Positions 26,280 to 36,506 are shown, counted from the first letter of the stretch. The stretch: DNA of 64,000 nt from CAIODY01 sp046051225 (GCA_046051225.1 JBJOOR010000007.1:114467-178466); one strand, 5' to 3'. Made by a program: numbers and translations. The notes: generated from the sequence alone by a model not told the origin.

Positions 26280-28430
26280 ATGAGTCAAAAAGGAATTGTA
26301 AAAACCTTTCAAATGCCCGATGGCACCTCTATTTCTATCGAAACAGGTCGTTTGGCAAAACAAGCTGATGGCAGCGTAGTAATTCGCCAAGGCGATTGTA
26401 TGTTGTTAGCTACTGTAGTAAGTGGTACTACATTAAAACCTGGTCAAGATTTTTTTCCATTATCGGTTGATTATGTTGAGAAATTTTATTCTACAGGTCG
26501 TATTCCTGGCAGCTTTCCACGTAGAGAAACAAGATTAAGCGATTATGAAGTTATTATCAGCCGTTTGGTTGATAGAACTTTACGTCCATTATTTCCTGAA
26601 GATTATTTATTTGAAACACAAGTAAATATTTGGATGATAAGTGGCGATAAAGAAGTAATGCCCGATACATTAGCAGGCTTTGCAGCCAGTGCAGCTTTGG
26701 CTGTAAGCGATATTCCATTTGTTGGTGGCCCTATAAGCGAAGTTCGTGTAGCTCGTATTGATGGTGTGTTTAAAGTAAACCCAATGCGTAGCGAATTAGC
26801 AAAAGCTGATTTGAATATTATCATTGGTGCATCGGCTGATAACATTGTGATGATTGAAGGCGAAATGAAAGAAGTAAGCGAAGATGAATTAATTGAAGCC
26901 ATTGCATTAGGTCATGCAGCTATTAAATTGCAATGTAAAGCGCAATTAGAATTACGTGAAATGGTGGGCAAAACATCATTCCGTGAATATGAAAAACCAA
27001 TTGAAAACGAAGAATTAAGAGAGCAAATTAAAGTAGCTTGTTCGGATAAAATTTTAGCCATAGCAAAAGGTAAATTAGATAAAACTGCTCGTGGCGATGG
27101 TTTCAAATCTATTCGTAAAGAATTTGAAGCATCATTAGGCGAAGGTTTAACAGATGAAATTAAACCATTGGTTAAAAAATATTTTGGCGATTTAGAATAT
27201 TATGTAGTTCGTGATATGGTTTTAAACGACCGTCAGCGTTTGGATGGACGTGCATTAGATGAAATTCGTCCGTTATGGATGGAAGTAAATGCATTGCCTT
27301 CACCACATGGTTCAGCCATTTTTACAAGAGGCGAAACACAAGCTTTAGCTACTGTAACTTTAGGAGGAACAGATGACGAACAAATGTTGGATATGGCGCA
27401 TGAATTAGAATATTCTAAATTCTTATTGCACTATAATTTTCCTGCATTTTCAACTGGCGAAGTAAAACCAAATCGTGGCCCTGGTCGTCGTGAAATTGGT
27501 CATGGTAATTTGGCTAAACGTTCGTTAGAAGTTGTAATGCCTGATGAATGCCCTTACACTATTCGTATTGTAAGTGAAGTATTAGAAAGCAATGGTTCAT
27601 CATCAATGGCTACTACCTGCGCAGGTTCATTAGCATTAATGGATGCAGGTGTAAAGATAAGTGGTGGTGTAAGCGGTATTGCAATGGGAATGATTACCAG
27701 CAAAGATGGCAGCAAATACGCTATCTTAAGCGATATTTTGGGCGATGAAGATCATTTAGGTGATATGGATTTTAAAGTAACTGGTACTGCAAAAGGTATT
27801 TGCGGAACGCAGATGGATATTAAAGTAAACGGATTAAGTTTTGAAGTATTGAAAGAAGCTTTAGAGCAATCAAGAAAAGGACGTTTGCATATTTTAAATG
27901 AAATGAATAAAGTAATGAGCCAAGCAAACGCTGATTACAAAGCACATGCACCACGTATTGAAAAAGTGTATATCGATAAAGAATTTATTGGTGCAATTAT
28001 AGGACCTGGTGGCAAAAATATTCAAGAATTACAAAAAACTACGAAAACAAAAATCAGCATTGAAGAAGTGATGAAAGATGGTGTTGAAGTAGGCGAAATT
28101 CATGTATTAGCTACTGAAAAAGAAGGAATGGATGCAGCATTGCAACATATTAAAAATGTAACTTTTGTACCACAAGTAGGCGATGAATTTGAAGCTACAG
28201 TTAAGAATGTGGTTGAGTTTGGCGCATTTGTAGAATTTATGCCAGGCAAAGAAGGTTTATTGCATATTTCCGAAATTTCGCATTCGAGATTAAATACAAT
28301 GGAAGGTGTATTAAAAACAGGTGAAAAAGTAAGAATTAAAATAATTGGTACTGATCCAAAAACAGGAAAATGGAGATTAAGCCGCAAGGTTTTATTACCA
28401 AAACCCGAAGCAGCACCAAAAGATAATTAA
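26280..28430 (+). CDS. pnp: Polyribonucleotide nucleotidyltransferase (PNPase)
   Basis: The enzyme degrades RNA 3' to 5' with phosphate. The 716 residues hold two RNase PH cores (GDCMLLATVV, FYSTGRIPGSFPRRE; then LDGRALDEIRPL, FTRGETQALATVTLG, GRREIGHGNLAKRSL), a KH domain with IGPGGKNIQELQ (near 577-588) and an S1 domain (FGAFVEFMPGKEGLLHISEI). Domain order and length are standard. About 220 bp separate it from rpsO with a terminator and no visible gene; a strong terminator follows. Confidence 0.98.
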   Translation: MSQKGIVKTFQMPDGTSISIETGRLAKQADGSVVIRQGDCMLLATVVSGTTLKPGQDFFPLSVDYVEKFYSTGRIPGSFPRRETRLSDYEVIISRLVDRTLRPLFPEDYLFETQVNIWMISGDKEVMPDTLAGFAASAALAVSDIPFVGGPISEVRVARIDGVFKVNPMRSELAKADLNIIIGASADNIVMIEGEMKEVSEDELIEAIALGHAAIKLQCKAQLELREMVGKTSFREYEKPIENEELREQIKVACSDKILAIAKGKLDKTARGDGFKSIRKEFEASLGEGLTDEIKPLVKKYFGDLEYYVVRDMVLNDRQRLDGRALDEIRPLWMEVNALPSPHGSAIFTRGETQALATVTLGGTDDEQMLDMAHELEYSKFLLHYNFPAFSTGEVKPNRGPGRREIGHGNLAKRSLEVVMPDECPYTIRIVSEVLESNGSSSMATTCAGSLALMDAGVKISGGVSGIAMGMITSKDGSKYAILSDILGDEDHLGDMDFKVTGTAKGICGTQMDIKVNGLSFEVLKEALEQSRKGRLHILNEMNKVMSQANADYKAHAPRIEKVYIDKEFIGAIIGPGGKNIQELQKTTKTKISIEEVMKDGVEVGEIHVLATEKEGMDAALQHIKNVTFVPQVGDEFEATVKNVVEFGAFVEFMPGKEGLLHISEISHSRLNTMEGVLKTGEKVRIKIIGTDPKTGKWRLSRKVLLPKPEAAPKDN

Positions 28431-28446
28431 TATTAGAATTATTTAC

Positions 28447-28480
28447 AAAAAAAGCCGATTCAATTGAATCGGCTTTTTTT
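28447..28480 (+). terminator. Terminator of pnp (AGCCGATTC family, copy 1)
   Basis: A run of A, then AGCCGATTCAA and TTGAATCGGCT, then a run of T make a perfect palindrome usable from both sides. The same core appears at 36468 and 51781. Confidence 0.85.
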
Positions 28481-28553
28481 GTATAATGAAATAAATAATT
28501 ATTTCTTCTACAATGATGTTTCTGCAAATACCTTTATGTATTTAATTGGAATG

Positions 28554-31511
28554 CTAAATATTGAATAATATGTCTTCTCTATTTTTTGTTGCCAATCTTT
28601 CCATCTTATTTACTTCTACATAAAGAAAATCAAACTCAACAACAACTTTTCCTTCTAACAAATAACAACCCGAACCACTGAATGGATAAGCCTTTGCGGC
28701 TGGTGGAAAGTGAACGGTATCTATCCAATTGCCATCCAAATCAATAAAAGTTCCGAAAAACATTTTGTCGCCTTTGTGGGTTTGAGTTCGTTTGGTTGCC
28801 ACCAAATAGCCTACAATGCTCACTTTTTTACCGATGTTGTTTTTTAAATCGTTTACTTTTAAAGTAGATGGCAATTTATTTTTCACTAAAAAAAATGGCG
28901 AACACAATGCAAAACCCAACAATTCAATTTCATCAAAAGCATCATCAAGCCTTGTGTGATGCAGCTTTGGCAGTTGATATTTCTTTGGTTTGGTATCAAA
29001 CAATTCTTTTGTTGCCGATTTTTTTTGTGGATTAATTTGCATGTACGCTTGCCACAATAATTCTTTTTTGTTGGTGCCTGTAAATGAAAATGCACCCACT
29101 CGAATCAACAAAATAATTTGCTCTAATGAAATAGCTGTTCGTTTAATGAAGTCATGTAAGTCAATATAATAGCCACTTGCAGCTCGTTCGTTTAAAACAG
29201 ATTGAATCGTTTGGGCTTCCAATTCATTAATCATTTGCAAGCCGAGATAAATTGTTTTGTCTTCGATTGTGCAAATCACATCGCTATGATTAATGCAGGG
29301 TGCAACGATTTTTGCGCCGTGCATTCGAGCTTCATGCACATACAATTCGGTGCGATAAAATCCGCCACCATTATTCAAAACAGCCACCATATATTCCAGC
29401 GAAAAATAGGCTTTTAAGTACAATGCTTGAAAACTTTCCACTGCATAACTTGCCGAATGAGCCTTTGAAAAGGCATAATTGGCAAAGCTTTCAATCTGTG
29501 TCCAAATATTTTGAATTGTTTTTTCGGGATGATTTTTCTTTCTGCAATTCTCGAAAAACTTTTCTTTTACCACATGAAATTCATTGCGCTGTTTAAATTT
29601 CCAATTCATGCCACGGCGTAAATAATCGGCTTCGGCTAATGATAAATCGGCAAAATAATGCGCCACTTTTATCACATCTTCTTGATACACCATCACCCCA
29701 TATGTTTCTTTCAAAATTTCGTACAATTCTGGAATAGCTTGCTGGGCTTCATTTCTGCGATTTTCATTGCGATAGCGCAAAATATATTCGTTCATCATTC
29801 CGCTTTTGCTTACGCCTGGACGAATGATAGAACTGGCTGCTACCAATCGCAAATAATCATCGGCTTGCAATTTTGAAAGTAGCATTCGCATGGCTGGAGA
29901 TTCAATGTAGAAGCAGCCTATACACTTTCCTTCGCTCAATAATTGTTTTACTTTTTCATCAGTTTTAAATTTATTGATGTCGTGAATATCCACTTCAACA
30001 CCTTGATTTTGCTGAATAATTTGAATAGCATCTTTTATTTTTCCTAAACCACGTTGACTTAAAATATCGAATTTTGCCAAGCCAATATCTTCGGCTTCCA
30101 CCATACTAAATTGTGTAGTTGGATAACCTTTGGGCGGCATAAACGTAGCGGTGTAGCTGGTTATAGATTCATCGGCAATAATAATTCCGCTGGCATGAAT
30201 GCTTAAATGGCTCGGCAATCCTGCAATTAATTTACTGTATTGCAACACTAATTTTCCCATCGAATCAGCCTCATTAAAGTGTTGCAGTTGTTGCAATTTA
30301 TCAATTTCATGTGGCGGCAAACCAAATACTTTTCCCAATTCTCGAATCACTGCATCGTGCTGAAACGTAGCGTAGGTAGCCAATAGCGCAGTTCGTTTTG
30401 TTCCAAATCGCTCGAAAATATATCGGGTTATATCATCTCTATCCGTCCACGAAAAATCAATATCAAAATCGGGTGGATTGCTTCGGTAAGGATTAATAAA
30501 TCGCTCGAAATATAAATCTAAATCAATCGGGTCAACATCTGTAATTCGCAGCAAATAAGCCACCATGCTGTTTGCGCCACTTCCTCTGCCCACATAAAAA
30601 TAGTTTTTGCGCTGTGCATAATTAATGATGTCCCAATTAATCAAGAAGTAAGAAGTGAAATTCATTTGCTCAATAATTTTCAATTCTTTTTCAATTCGCT
30701 CCATCACAATTGTGTTAGGATTTTTGTAGCGATAGGATAATCCTTTCATGCACTCATGGCGCAATAACGCTACATCTTCTGCTAAACTATTGGTGTAAAA
30801 TTTTAAATTTTTGTTGCTCAATTTTCCAAATTCAAATTCAACATGGCAAATATTCAACAGCATTTCAGTGTTTTGAATAATGAAATCAAAATTTTTGAAA
30901 ACTGTGTACAAAGCGGATTTTGAAGGCATCATATCTTCGGGCGATGCTTGTTCATCTTTTGATAATTTACTCAACAAAACATTTTCATCAATGGCTCGAA
31001 GCAAACGATGTGCATTAAAATCTTGTTTGGAATTAAATGTTACCGACTGCAAAACCACCAATTTGTTTTTCGGAAAATTATTTTTTTGAAATGAAAATTG
31101 TAACACTTCCTTTGGTGAAATGCCGATAAATTCATTTTCTTGTAATGCCCATCCTGTGTAGGCTTTAAGCGGATAAACGACAAATACATTTTCTAATTGG
31201 GGAGCAATTTTACTGAAAGATTTATTTTGATGAAGATGAAATGAAAGATGTTCATTCAATGTTTTAAAGCCTGCATTATTTTTTGCAATGCCAATGTATT
31301 GTTGTTGAATTCCATTTCTGAAATCAACGCCCACCTTCACTTTCATGCCTTGTTCTTTTCCCAATCGCAACGATTCTAAAACGGCTGAAGTGCTATTAAT
31401 ATCAGTAACTACATAGCTTTCAAATCCATTTTGTTGAGCTAACAACAGTAGATTTTCGGGATGAAAAAGTCCATAACCAACACTAAAATTTGTATGACAA
31501 TTGAGCAACAT
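28554..31511 (-). CDS. dnaE: DNA polymerase III alpha subunit, short error-prone type
   Basis: The 985-residue C-family polymerase is shorter than a replicative DnaE of about 1150 or more. Its N-terminal PHP domain begins LNCHTNFSVGYGL, so the first His of the usual LHxHS motif is replaced by Asn, as expected for a non-catalytic PHP. The palm holds YVGRGSGANSMVAYLL and the catalytic Asp cluster PPDFDIDFSWTDRDD. A C-terminal OB fold (KVSIVGYLVATKR) is present. It lies downstream of dinB on the same strand with 73 bp between them, the arrangement of translesion cassettes, and is probably the mutagenic partner rather than the replicase. Confidence 0.93.
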   Translation of the reverse strand: MLLNCHTNFSVGYGLFHPENLLLLAQQNGFESYVVTDINSTSAVLESLRLGKEQGMKVKVGVDFRNGIQQQYIGIAKNNAGFKTLNEHLSFHLHQNKSFSKIAPQLENVFVVYPLKAYTGWALQENEFIGISPKEVLQFSFQKNNFPKNKLVVLQSVTFNSKQDFNAHRLLRAIDENVLLSKLSKDEQASPEDMMPSKSALYTVFKNFDFIIQNTEMLLNICHVEFEFGKLSNKNLKFYTNSLAEDVALLRHECMKGLSYRYKNPNTIVMERIEKELKIIEQMNFTSYFLINWDIINYAQRKNYFYVGRGSGANSMVAYLLRITDVDPIDLDLYFERFINPYRSNPPDFDIDFSWTDRDDITRYIFERFGTKRTALLATYATFQHDAVIRELGKVFGLPPHEIDKLQQLQHFNEADSMGKLVLQYSKLIAGLPSHLSIHASGIIIADESITSYTATFMPPKGYPTTQFSMVEAEDIGLAKFDILSQRGLGKIKDAIQIIQQNQGVEVDIHDINKFKTDEKVKQLLSEGKCIGCFYIESPAMRMLLSKLQADDYLRLVAASSIIRPGVSKSGMMNEYILRYRNENRRNEAQQAIPELYEILKETYGVMVYQEDVIKVAHYFADLSLAEADYLRRGMNWKFKQRNEFHVVKEKFFENCRKKNHPEKTIQNIWTQIESFANYAFSKAHSASYAVESFQALYLKAYFSLEYMVAVLNNGGGFYRTELYVHEARMHGAKIVAPCINHSDVICTIEDKTIYLGLQMINELEAQTIQSVLNERAASGYYIDLHDFIKRTAISLEQIILLIRVGAFSFTGTNKKELLWQAYMQINPQKKSATKELFDTKPKKYQLPKLHHTRLDDAFDEIELLGFALCSPFFLVKNKLPSTLKVNDLKNNIGKKVSIVGYLVATKRTQTHKGDKMFFGTFIDLDGNWIDTVHFPPAAKAYPFSGSGCYLLEGKVVVEFDFLYVEVNKMERLATKNREDILFNI

Positions 31512-31584
31512 TTTTTTTCATTTTTCTAAAATAGGATTCGGACAAATCAGGAATCTGATTCCTAATTTGTCCGATAACCACATC

Positions 31585-32796
31585 CTACTTTTTAACCAAA
31601 CCAGTAATAGTTTTTATGCCGTTAAACGGATTTACGAACGAATGTTTTTTTATCTGCATCGCCGAAGCTCTTTGCACAGCATCAATGCCATAGCGGTTTC
31701 GCAGCTTATCCATCGCATCGTAGAGCAATATTTTTTCGCCCATGTTGTCGAACAAATTGAATTGATAATTGCCTTGCACCAAATGACTAAATCGAATACC
31801 AATCAATCGAATCAACAATCTTTTTTGAAAAAGTTTGTCGAATAATTCTTTCACTTTATCAATCAGCAAATGGTCTAAAGCGGTATATGGAATGCGGCTT
31901 TGCATGGTGTACGTATTAAAATCGGAGTAACGAATTTTGATGGTAACACACGAAGTAAGTTTGTTTTCGCTACGTAATTGATACGCTAATTTTTCGGTGA
32001 GGCTAATCAAAATTTGTTTCAAAAAAGTAACGTCAATGGTGTCTTTATCAAAAGTAGTTTCGGTAGAAATTGATTTGCGTTCGTTGTATGGTTCAATCGG
32101 CGAAGTATCGATACCATTGGCTTTGCGCCAAATCATCAAACCATTTTCGCCCAACACTTGTTGCATTAATTCAACAGGCATTTCTTGAATTGTTTTGATT
32201 TTTTCGATGCCCATATTTCGCAACAACTGATAAGTTTTTTCGCCTACCATCGGAATTTTTTTTATTGAAAGTGGTGCTAAAAAATTCTTTTCATCACCAT
32301 GCACAATTTCAATTTGCCCATTTGGTTTTGCTTGACCTGTACCAATTTTCGCCACCGTTTTATTCGATGACATTGCCAGCGAAATAGGCAAAGCAGTTTC
32401 TTTAATTATCCGCTGACGCAGTTCTGTGGCGAATTTGAAGCACCCAAAAAATTTATCCATACCCGTTAAATCCATGTAAAATTCATCAATCGAAGTTTTT
32501 TCATACACAGGCACTTTGTCTTTTATTATATCGGTAATGATGTTGGAATAATAACTGTATTGTTCGTGGTCGCCCTTTACCACAACGGCTTCAGAGCAAA
32601 GTTGTCGAGCCATTTTCATACTCATGCCCGAATGAATTCCAAAAGTTCGAGCCTCATAACTGCAAGATGCCACCACACCTCTATCGCCCGTACCACCCAC
32701 CAATACTGGCTTTCCGTTTAATGCAGGATTTATTTTCCGTTCCACCGAAACAAAAAAAGTATCCAAATCCATGTGTGTAATTGTTCTGTTTATCAT
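31585..32796 (-). CDS. dinB: Y-family DNA polymerase IV
   Basis: The 403-residue polymerase copies past lesions. It has HMDLDTFFVSVER with the first metal-binding Asp, GVVASCSYEARTFGI, and the YEKTSIDEFYMDLTG motif with the second catalytic Asp-Glu pair. Helix-hairpin-helix and little-finger regions follow, and QFNLF near residue 355 fits a sliding-clamp binding motif. It is first in the dinB-dnaE operon. Two palindromic sites upstream are likely operators. Confidence 0.96.
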   Translation of the reverse strand: MINRTITHMDLDTFFVSVERKINPALNGKPVLVGGTGDRGVVASCSYEARTFGIHSGMSMKMARQLCSEAVVVKGDHEQYSYYSNIITDIIKDKVPVYEKTSIDEFYMDLTGMDKFFGCFKFATELRQRIIKETALPISLAMSSNKTVAKIGTGQAKPNGQIEIVHGDEKNFLAPLSIKKIPMVGEKTYQLLRNMGIEKIKTIQEMPVELMQQVLGENGLMIWRKANGIDTSPIEPYNERKSISTETTFDKDTIDVTFLKQILISLTEKLAYQLRSENKLTSCVTIKIRYSDFNTYTMQSRIPYTALDHLLIDKVKELFDKLFQKRLLIRLIGIRFSHLVQGNYQFNLFDNMGEKILLYDAMDKLRNRYGIDAVQRASAMQIKKHSFVNPFNGIKTITGLVKK

Positions 32797-32825
32797 TTTG
32801 TGATTTCAAAAATTGATCTATCTTC

Positions 32826-32863
32826 GATACTTAAAGTATCATAAAATAGTTACGTAAAGTATC
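32826..32863 (-). promoter_or_regulatory. Pair of palindromic sites upstream of dinB-dnaE
   Basis: GATACTTAAAGTATC (32826-32840) is a perfect inverted repeat around a central A, and GTTACGTAAAGTATC (32849-32863) is a diverged copy 8 bp away. They lie 30-67 bp before the dinB start codon and are good candidates for damage-responsive repressor sites. Confidence 0.6.
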
Positions 32864-32870
32864 AATAAAA

Positions 32871-33071
32871 ATGAAACCACAAAAAATATTTTTAGGCAGC
32901 AACATTAAAAATTTTCATCAAAAACCCTCGAAAAGCTTATTCAGAAAAAAGTTTGGACGGAAAACAACAAATTTTGGGTTCGATATTCGTTCAGAATCTT
33001 ATTTTTCCAGAAAAAAATTATCGAACCCCATTGTTAAATCCTACCATTGCCTTATATTGCAATCCCAATAA
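32871..33071 (+). pseudogene. Possible remnant of a divergent repressor gene
   Basis: A 66-codon frame begins 7 bp from the second dinB operator and points away from dinB. Its first residues, KIFLGSNIKNF, resemble the opening of XRE/S24 (LexA-like) repressors that often sit divergently from dinB-dnaE in Bacteroidota. The rest shows no helix-turn-helix or peptidase domain in any frame, so if it is such a gene only its 5' tip survives. The similarity covers about 11 residues and could be chance. Confidence 0.22.
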
Positions 33072-33090
33072 GGCTTTGAGGGAAATAAAA

Positions 33091-33126
33091 AAGGGACTGC
33101 CCATCAAAAATGACGAACAGTCCCTT
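33091..33126 (-). terminator. Terminator of tRNA-Leu
   Basis: AAGGGACTG and CAGTCCCTT form a 9-bp stem with an 18-base loop. Read on the minus strand it is followed by a T run and lies 5 bases past the tRNA 3' end. Confidence 0.75.
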
Positions 33127-33130
33127 AAGG

Positions 33131-33212
33131 TGCAGGTGGAGGGACTCGAACCCACACACCTTACGGCATCAGATCCTAAGTCTGACGCGGCTGCCAATTT
33201 CGCCACACCTGC
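33131..33212 (-). tRNA. tRNA-Leu (anticodon TAG)
   Basis: The 82-nt class II tRNA has the acceptor stem GCAGGTG/CACCTGC, anticodon stem TCAGA/TCTGA with loop CTTAGGA (anticodon TAG), a long variable arm, and the T loop TTCGAGT. A T-T mismatch is seen in the T stem. The genome encodes CC but not a full CCA after the discriminator A. A -7 box TACTTTTG on the minus strand (33226-33233) lies 13 bp before the 5' end, inside the leader of the divergent Rel gene. Confidence 0.95.
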
Positions 33213-33261
33213 ATTTTTAGGATTGCAAAAGTAAAATATTTTTTGAAACAAAAAATAAAAA

Positions 33262-35481
33262 ATGAACGAAACAAAAAACACATCAGAAGATTTTGAAAAA
33301 CAAAGGATAGTAAAAGAGTATAGAAATCTTTTAAAATCGTTGAAAGGAAATTTGAATAAAGGCGACAAAAAGCAGATTAGGCTTGCATTTGATATGGCTG
33401 CCGAAGCCCATAAAGATATGAGGCGAAAAAGTGGTGAGCCATATATTTTACATCCATTGGCAGTAGCTCAAATTGTGGCTGGCGAAATTGGTTTAGGTTC
33501 TACAGCCGTTATATGTGCGCTATTGCACGATGTAGTGGAAGACACGGAATTAACCCTTGAAGATATACAACGTGAATTTGGCAAACCTGTGGCTCAAATA
33601 ATTGATGGGCTTACAAAAATAAAAGGTGTATTTGATGTAAGCACTGGTGCACAGGCCGAAAATTTTAGAAAGGTATTAATTGCAATGGCTGAAGATGTGA
33701 GAGTGATTTTAATAAAAATTGCTGATAGACTGCATAATATGCGAACGCTGGATAGCATGGCACGACCAAAGCAAATGAAAATAGCCAGCGAAACAAATTA
33801 TTTGTATGCGCCAATTGCCCACAGGTTGGGGCTTTACAACATTAAAGGCGAATTAGAAGATTTAAGTTTGAAATTTTTGCAGCCCGACATTTACAGAGAT
33901 ATTGCAAAAAAATTAGCTGAATCAAAAAGTAAAAGAACTAAATACATCAACGAATTTATAAAGCCTATTAAAGAAGTGCTAAATGAAAGCGGAATGAATG
34001 TAGATGCCTATGGCAGGCCAAAATCCATTTCATCCATCTATAATAAAATGGTGAAAAAAGGTGTAAAATTTGAAGAAGTGTATGATTTATTTGCTATCAG
34101 AATAATTACCGATTCGCCTATAGAAACTGAAAAGCAAGATTGTTGGAAAATATATTCATTCATTACCGATTTTTATCAACCTAATCCTGATAGAATTAGA
34201 GATTGGATTTCAAATCCAAAAAGCACTGGCTATGAGGCTTTGCATACAACCGTGATGGGACCCGAAGGCAAATGGGTTGAGGTTCAAATACGAAGCAAAC
34301 GAATGGATGAAATTGCTGAAAAAGGCTTTGCAGCGCATTGGAAGTACAAAGAAGGAAAAGAAAATGAAACCCATGTAGATGAATGGCTGAATAAAATACG
34401 AGATGTATTAAACAGCCCCAATGCAAATGCATTAGATTTTATTAATGATTTTAAATTAAATTTATTTGCCGACGAAATATATGTATTTACACCCAAAGGC
34501 GAAGCTCGAATGATGCCATCAAAAGCAACTGCTTTAGATTTTGCATTTGAAATTCATACCGCATTAGGCTTACAATGTATTGGGGCAAAAGTAAACCATA
34601 AATTAGTGCCATTAAGCCATACACTAAAAAATGGCGACCAAGTTGAAATTATTACCAGCACAAAACAAAGACCACATGAAGACTGGCTAAATTTTGTAGT
34701 AACAGCAAAAGCTAAAACTAAAATTAAAGATGCTTTTAAGGATGAGAAAAAAAGAATTTTGGAAGAAGGAAAATTAATGCTGGATAAAAAAATGAAGCAT
34801 TTGGATATTTCACTAAACAATGAAAATACTACCGCTTTATTAAATTATTTTAAAACCAATACAGTATCTGATTTAAATTATCAAATTGGATTGAAACATA
34901 TTGATTTAAATGAGTTAGATAAAATAAAAATTTTAGGCGGTAAAATGATTTTCGAAAGAGAAAAAAATCATTCTGCCTCATTTGTAGATTTTGAAAAAGA
35001 AGTGAAAACTATTTTATCTAAAAATGCTGAAATAACAATTTTTGGAAATGATAATTCAGCAAAAGTAGAATATACTTTAGCGAAATGTTGCAACCCAATT
35101 CCTGGCGATGATGTGTTTGGCTATATTACAGCTACCGAAGGATTGAAAATCCACAGCACTAAATGTCCTAATGCCATCAAACTATTGGGCAATCAAGCAC
35201 ACAGAGTAATTGCAACTAAATGGAGCAAAAATCATGAAGTAGCATTTTTAACAAAATTAAAAATTACAGGTATTGACGAAGTAGGTGTAATGAGCAAAAT
35301 TACAGATGTAATTTCAGGGCAAATGAGATTAAATATTCGTTCTATTTCAATTGACACAATGGATGGAATTTTTGAAGGAATATTTATGATATATATAAAT
35401 GATACCGAGCAATTAGAAAAAGTATCACAAAAATTATTGCTACTAGGTGGTATTCAAAATGTTGAAAGAATTGAAAAATAA
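33262..35481 (+). CDS. Bifunctional (p)ppGpp synthetase/hydrolase, Rel family
   Basis: The 739-residue stringent-response enzyme has an HD hydrolase domain with RRKSGEPYILHPLAV and ALLHDVVEDTE (both His-Asp motifs kept) and a synthetase domain with AYGRPKSISSIYNKM, STGYEALHTTV and VEVQIRSKRMDEIAEKGFAAHWKYK. TGS (DEIYVFTPKGEARMMP), zinc-finger-like (AKCCNPIPGDDVFGY) and ACT domains follow. All catalytic blocks look complete, so both activities are expected. Its start is divergent from tRNA-Leu. Confidence 0.96.
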   Translation: MNETKNTSEDFEKQRIVKEYRNLLKSLKGNLNKGDKKQIRLAFDMAAEAHKDMRRKSGEPYILHPLAVAQIVAGEIGLGSTAVICALLHDVVEDTELTLEDIQREFGKPVAQIIDGLTKIKGVFDVSTGAQAENFRKVLIAMAEDVRVILIKIADRLHNMRTLDSMARPKQMKIASETNYLYAPIAHRLGLYNIKGELEDLSLKFLQPDIYRDIAKKLAESKSKRTKYINEFIKPIKEVLNESGMNVDAYGRPKSISSIYNKMVKKGVKFEEVYDLFAIRIITDSPIETEKQDCWKIYSFITDFYQPNPDRIRDWISNPKSTGYEALHTTVMGPEGKWVEVQIRSKRMDEIAEKGFAAHWKYKEGKENETHVDEWLNKIRDVLNSPNANALDFINDFKLNLFADEIYVFTPKGEARMMPSKATALDFAFEIHTALGLQCIGAKVNHKLVPLSHTLKNGDQVEIITSTKQRPHEDWLNFVVTAKAKTKIKDAFKDEKKRILEEGKLMLDKKMKHLDISLNNENTTALLNYFKTNTVSDLNYQIGLKHIDLNELDKIKILGGKMIFEREKNHSASFVDFEKEVKTILSKNAEITIFGNDNSAKVEYTLAKCCNPIPGDDVFGYITATEGLKIHSTKCPNAIKLLGNQAHRVIATKWSKNHEVAFLTKLKITGIDEVGVMSKITDVISGQMRLNIRSISIDTMDGIFEGIFMIYINDTEQLEKVSQKLLLLGGIQNVERIEK

Positions 35482-35572
35482 AATATTTTTATTTACAGAT
35501 TAAACTATTGTATATTTCATGCATCATAGCTTTACAAACAAAATAAATTATTAACGATAAAAATTAATTATT

Positions 35573-36448
35573 ATGAATTACAAAAAAATTTTAATCGCAA
35601 GTTGTATGGGTGCTTTATTCATTGGAGCAATTACATTATCATCTTGCCGCAGAACAAAAATAACTGATGCCGAAGTAGAAGCAGTAGGCGATCAGGCAGA
35701 TGCTGAAGGGTCATCAGCTGAAACTCAAACCATAGCCGACCAAGCTAATGCAGCTGGCAAAGGCAATGGAAGTATGCGTATGTCTAGTTCGTATAGTACA
35801 TTAAGCGGTTGTGCTACCATAACTATTGATACTAGTAATAGCTCAAATGCCGATACTATTACCGTTGATTTTGGCTCATCTCCATGCCAATGCCGTGATG
35901 GACGTTTTCGTGAAGGAAAAATAATTATTGTACATACAGGAAAATATCATACGCCTGGTGCCATCATTGATATTTATCATAATGGATATGGTGTAGGCAA
36001 AACAGCATCGGACATGAAAATGTTTAGCAACACAAGTACCAAGCATATTATAAACAATGGATACAATTCATCAGGCTTTATGAGTTGGAACGTAACATCA
36101 AATATCAGTTTTACAAAACCTAATGGTGGTGGTACTGTTACATTTTCAGAAACAAAAGTACGTACACAAATTGCAGGTTTAGCTACAGGGTATTCATCAT
36201 CAAACAAATATTCAGTATCTGGTACAGCAAGTGGTACGGCGGCAAATGGCACCTCATTTACAGCCAATACAGTAAGCGGTAATGATTTAATTAGAGATAT
36301 GAGTTGCCCTAAACACTTCACTCAAGGAGCTATTGATATTACACCTTCGGGCAAATCAACTATTACAATTGATTTTGGAAATGGAACATGTGATAATACT
36401 GCCACAGTAACAAGAAATGGTAAAACAAAAACAATTACCTTAAAATAA
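35573..36448 (+). CDS. Hypothetical lipoprotein
   Basis: The 291-residue protein has a lipobox LSSC25 after a hydrophobic signal. The mature part starts with an acidic, Ala/Gln/Glu-rich linker and continues as a beta-rich domain with several Ser/Thr/Asn/Gly-rich strands (TITIDTSNSSNADTITVDFG, and at the end STITIDFGNGTCDNTATVTR), as if two related halves were present. Cysteine pairs such as SPCQCRD may be oxidised. The family is common in Bacteroidota but has no known role. It has its own terminator. Confidence 0.78.
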   Translation: MNYKKILIASCMGALFIGAITLSSCRRTKITDAEVEAVGDQADAEGSSAETQTIADQANAAGKGNGSMRMSSSYSTLSGCATITIDTSNSSNADTITVDFGSSPCQCRDGRFREGKIIIVHTGKYHTPGAIIDIYHNGYGVGKTASDMKMFSNTSTKHIINNGYNSSGFMSWNVTSNISFTKPNGGGTVTFSETKVRTQIAGLATGYSSSNKYSVSGTASGTAANGTSFTANTVSGNDLIRDMSCPKHFTQGAIDITPSGKSTITIDFGNGTCDNTATVTRNGKTKTITLK

Positions 36449-36467
36449 ACTTTGTAAATAAATTTCT

Positions 36468-36506
36468 AAAAGCCGATTCTACCCAAATTGAATCGGCTTT
36501 TGTATT
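36468..36506 (+). terminator. Terminator (AGCCGATTC family, copy 2)
   Basis: AAAAGCCGATTC (36468-36479) pairs with GAATCGGCTTTT (36490-36501), with a 10-base loop, after the lipoprotein gene. Confidence 0.8.

Noticed and set aside
31585..32796. ImuB-type inactive Y-family protein
   Set aside because: The catalytic residues HMDLDTFF and SIDEF are complete, so it is an active DinB.
32953..33234. 93-codon plus-strand frame
   Set aside because: It runs through the tRNA-Leu gene and its terminator in antisense.
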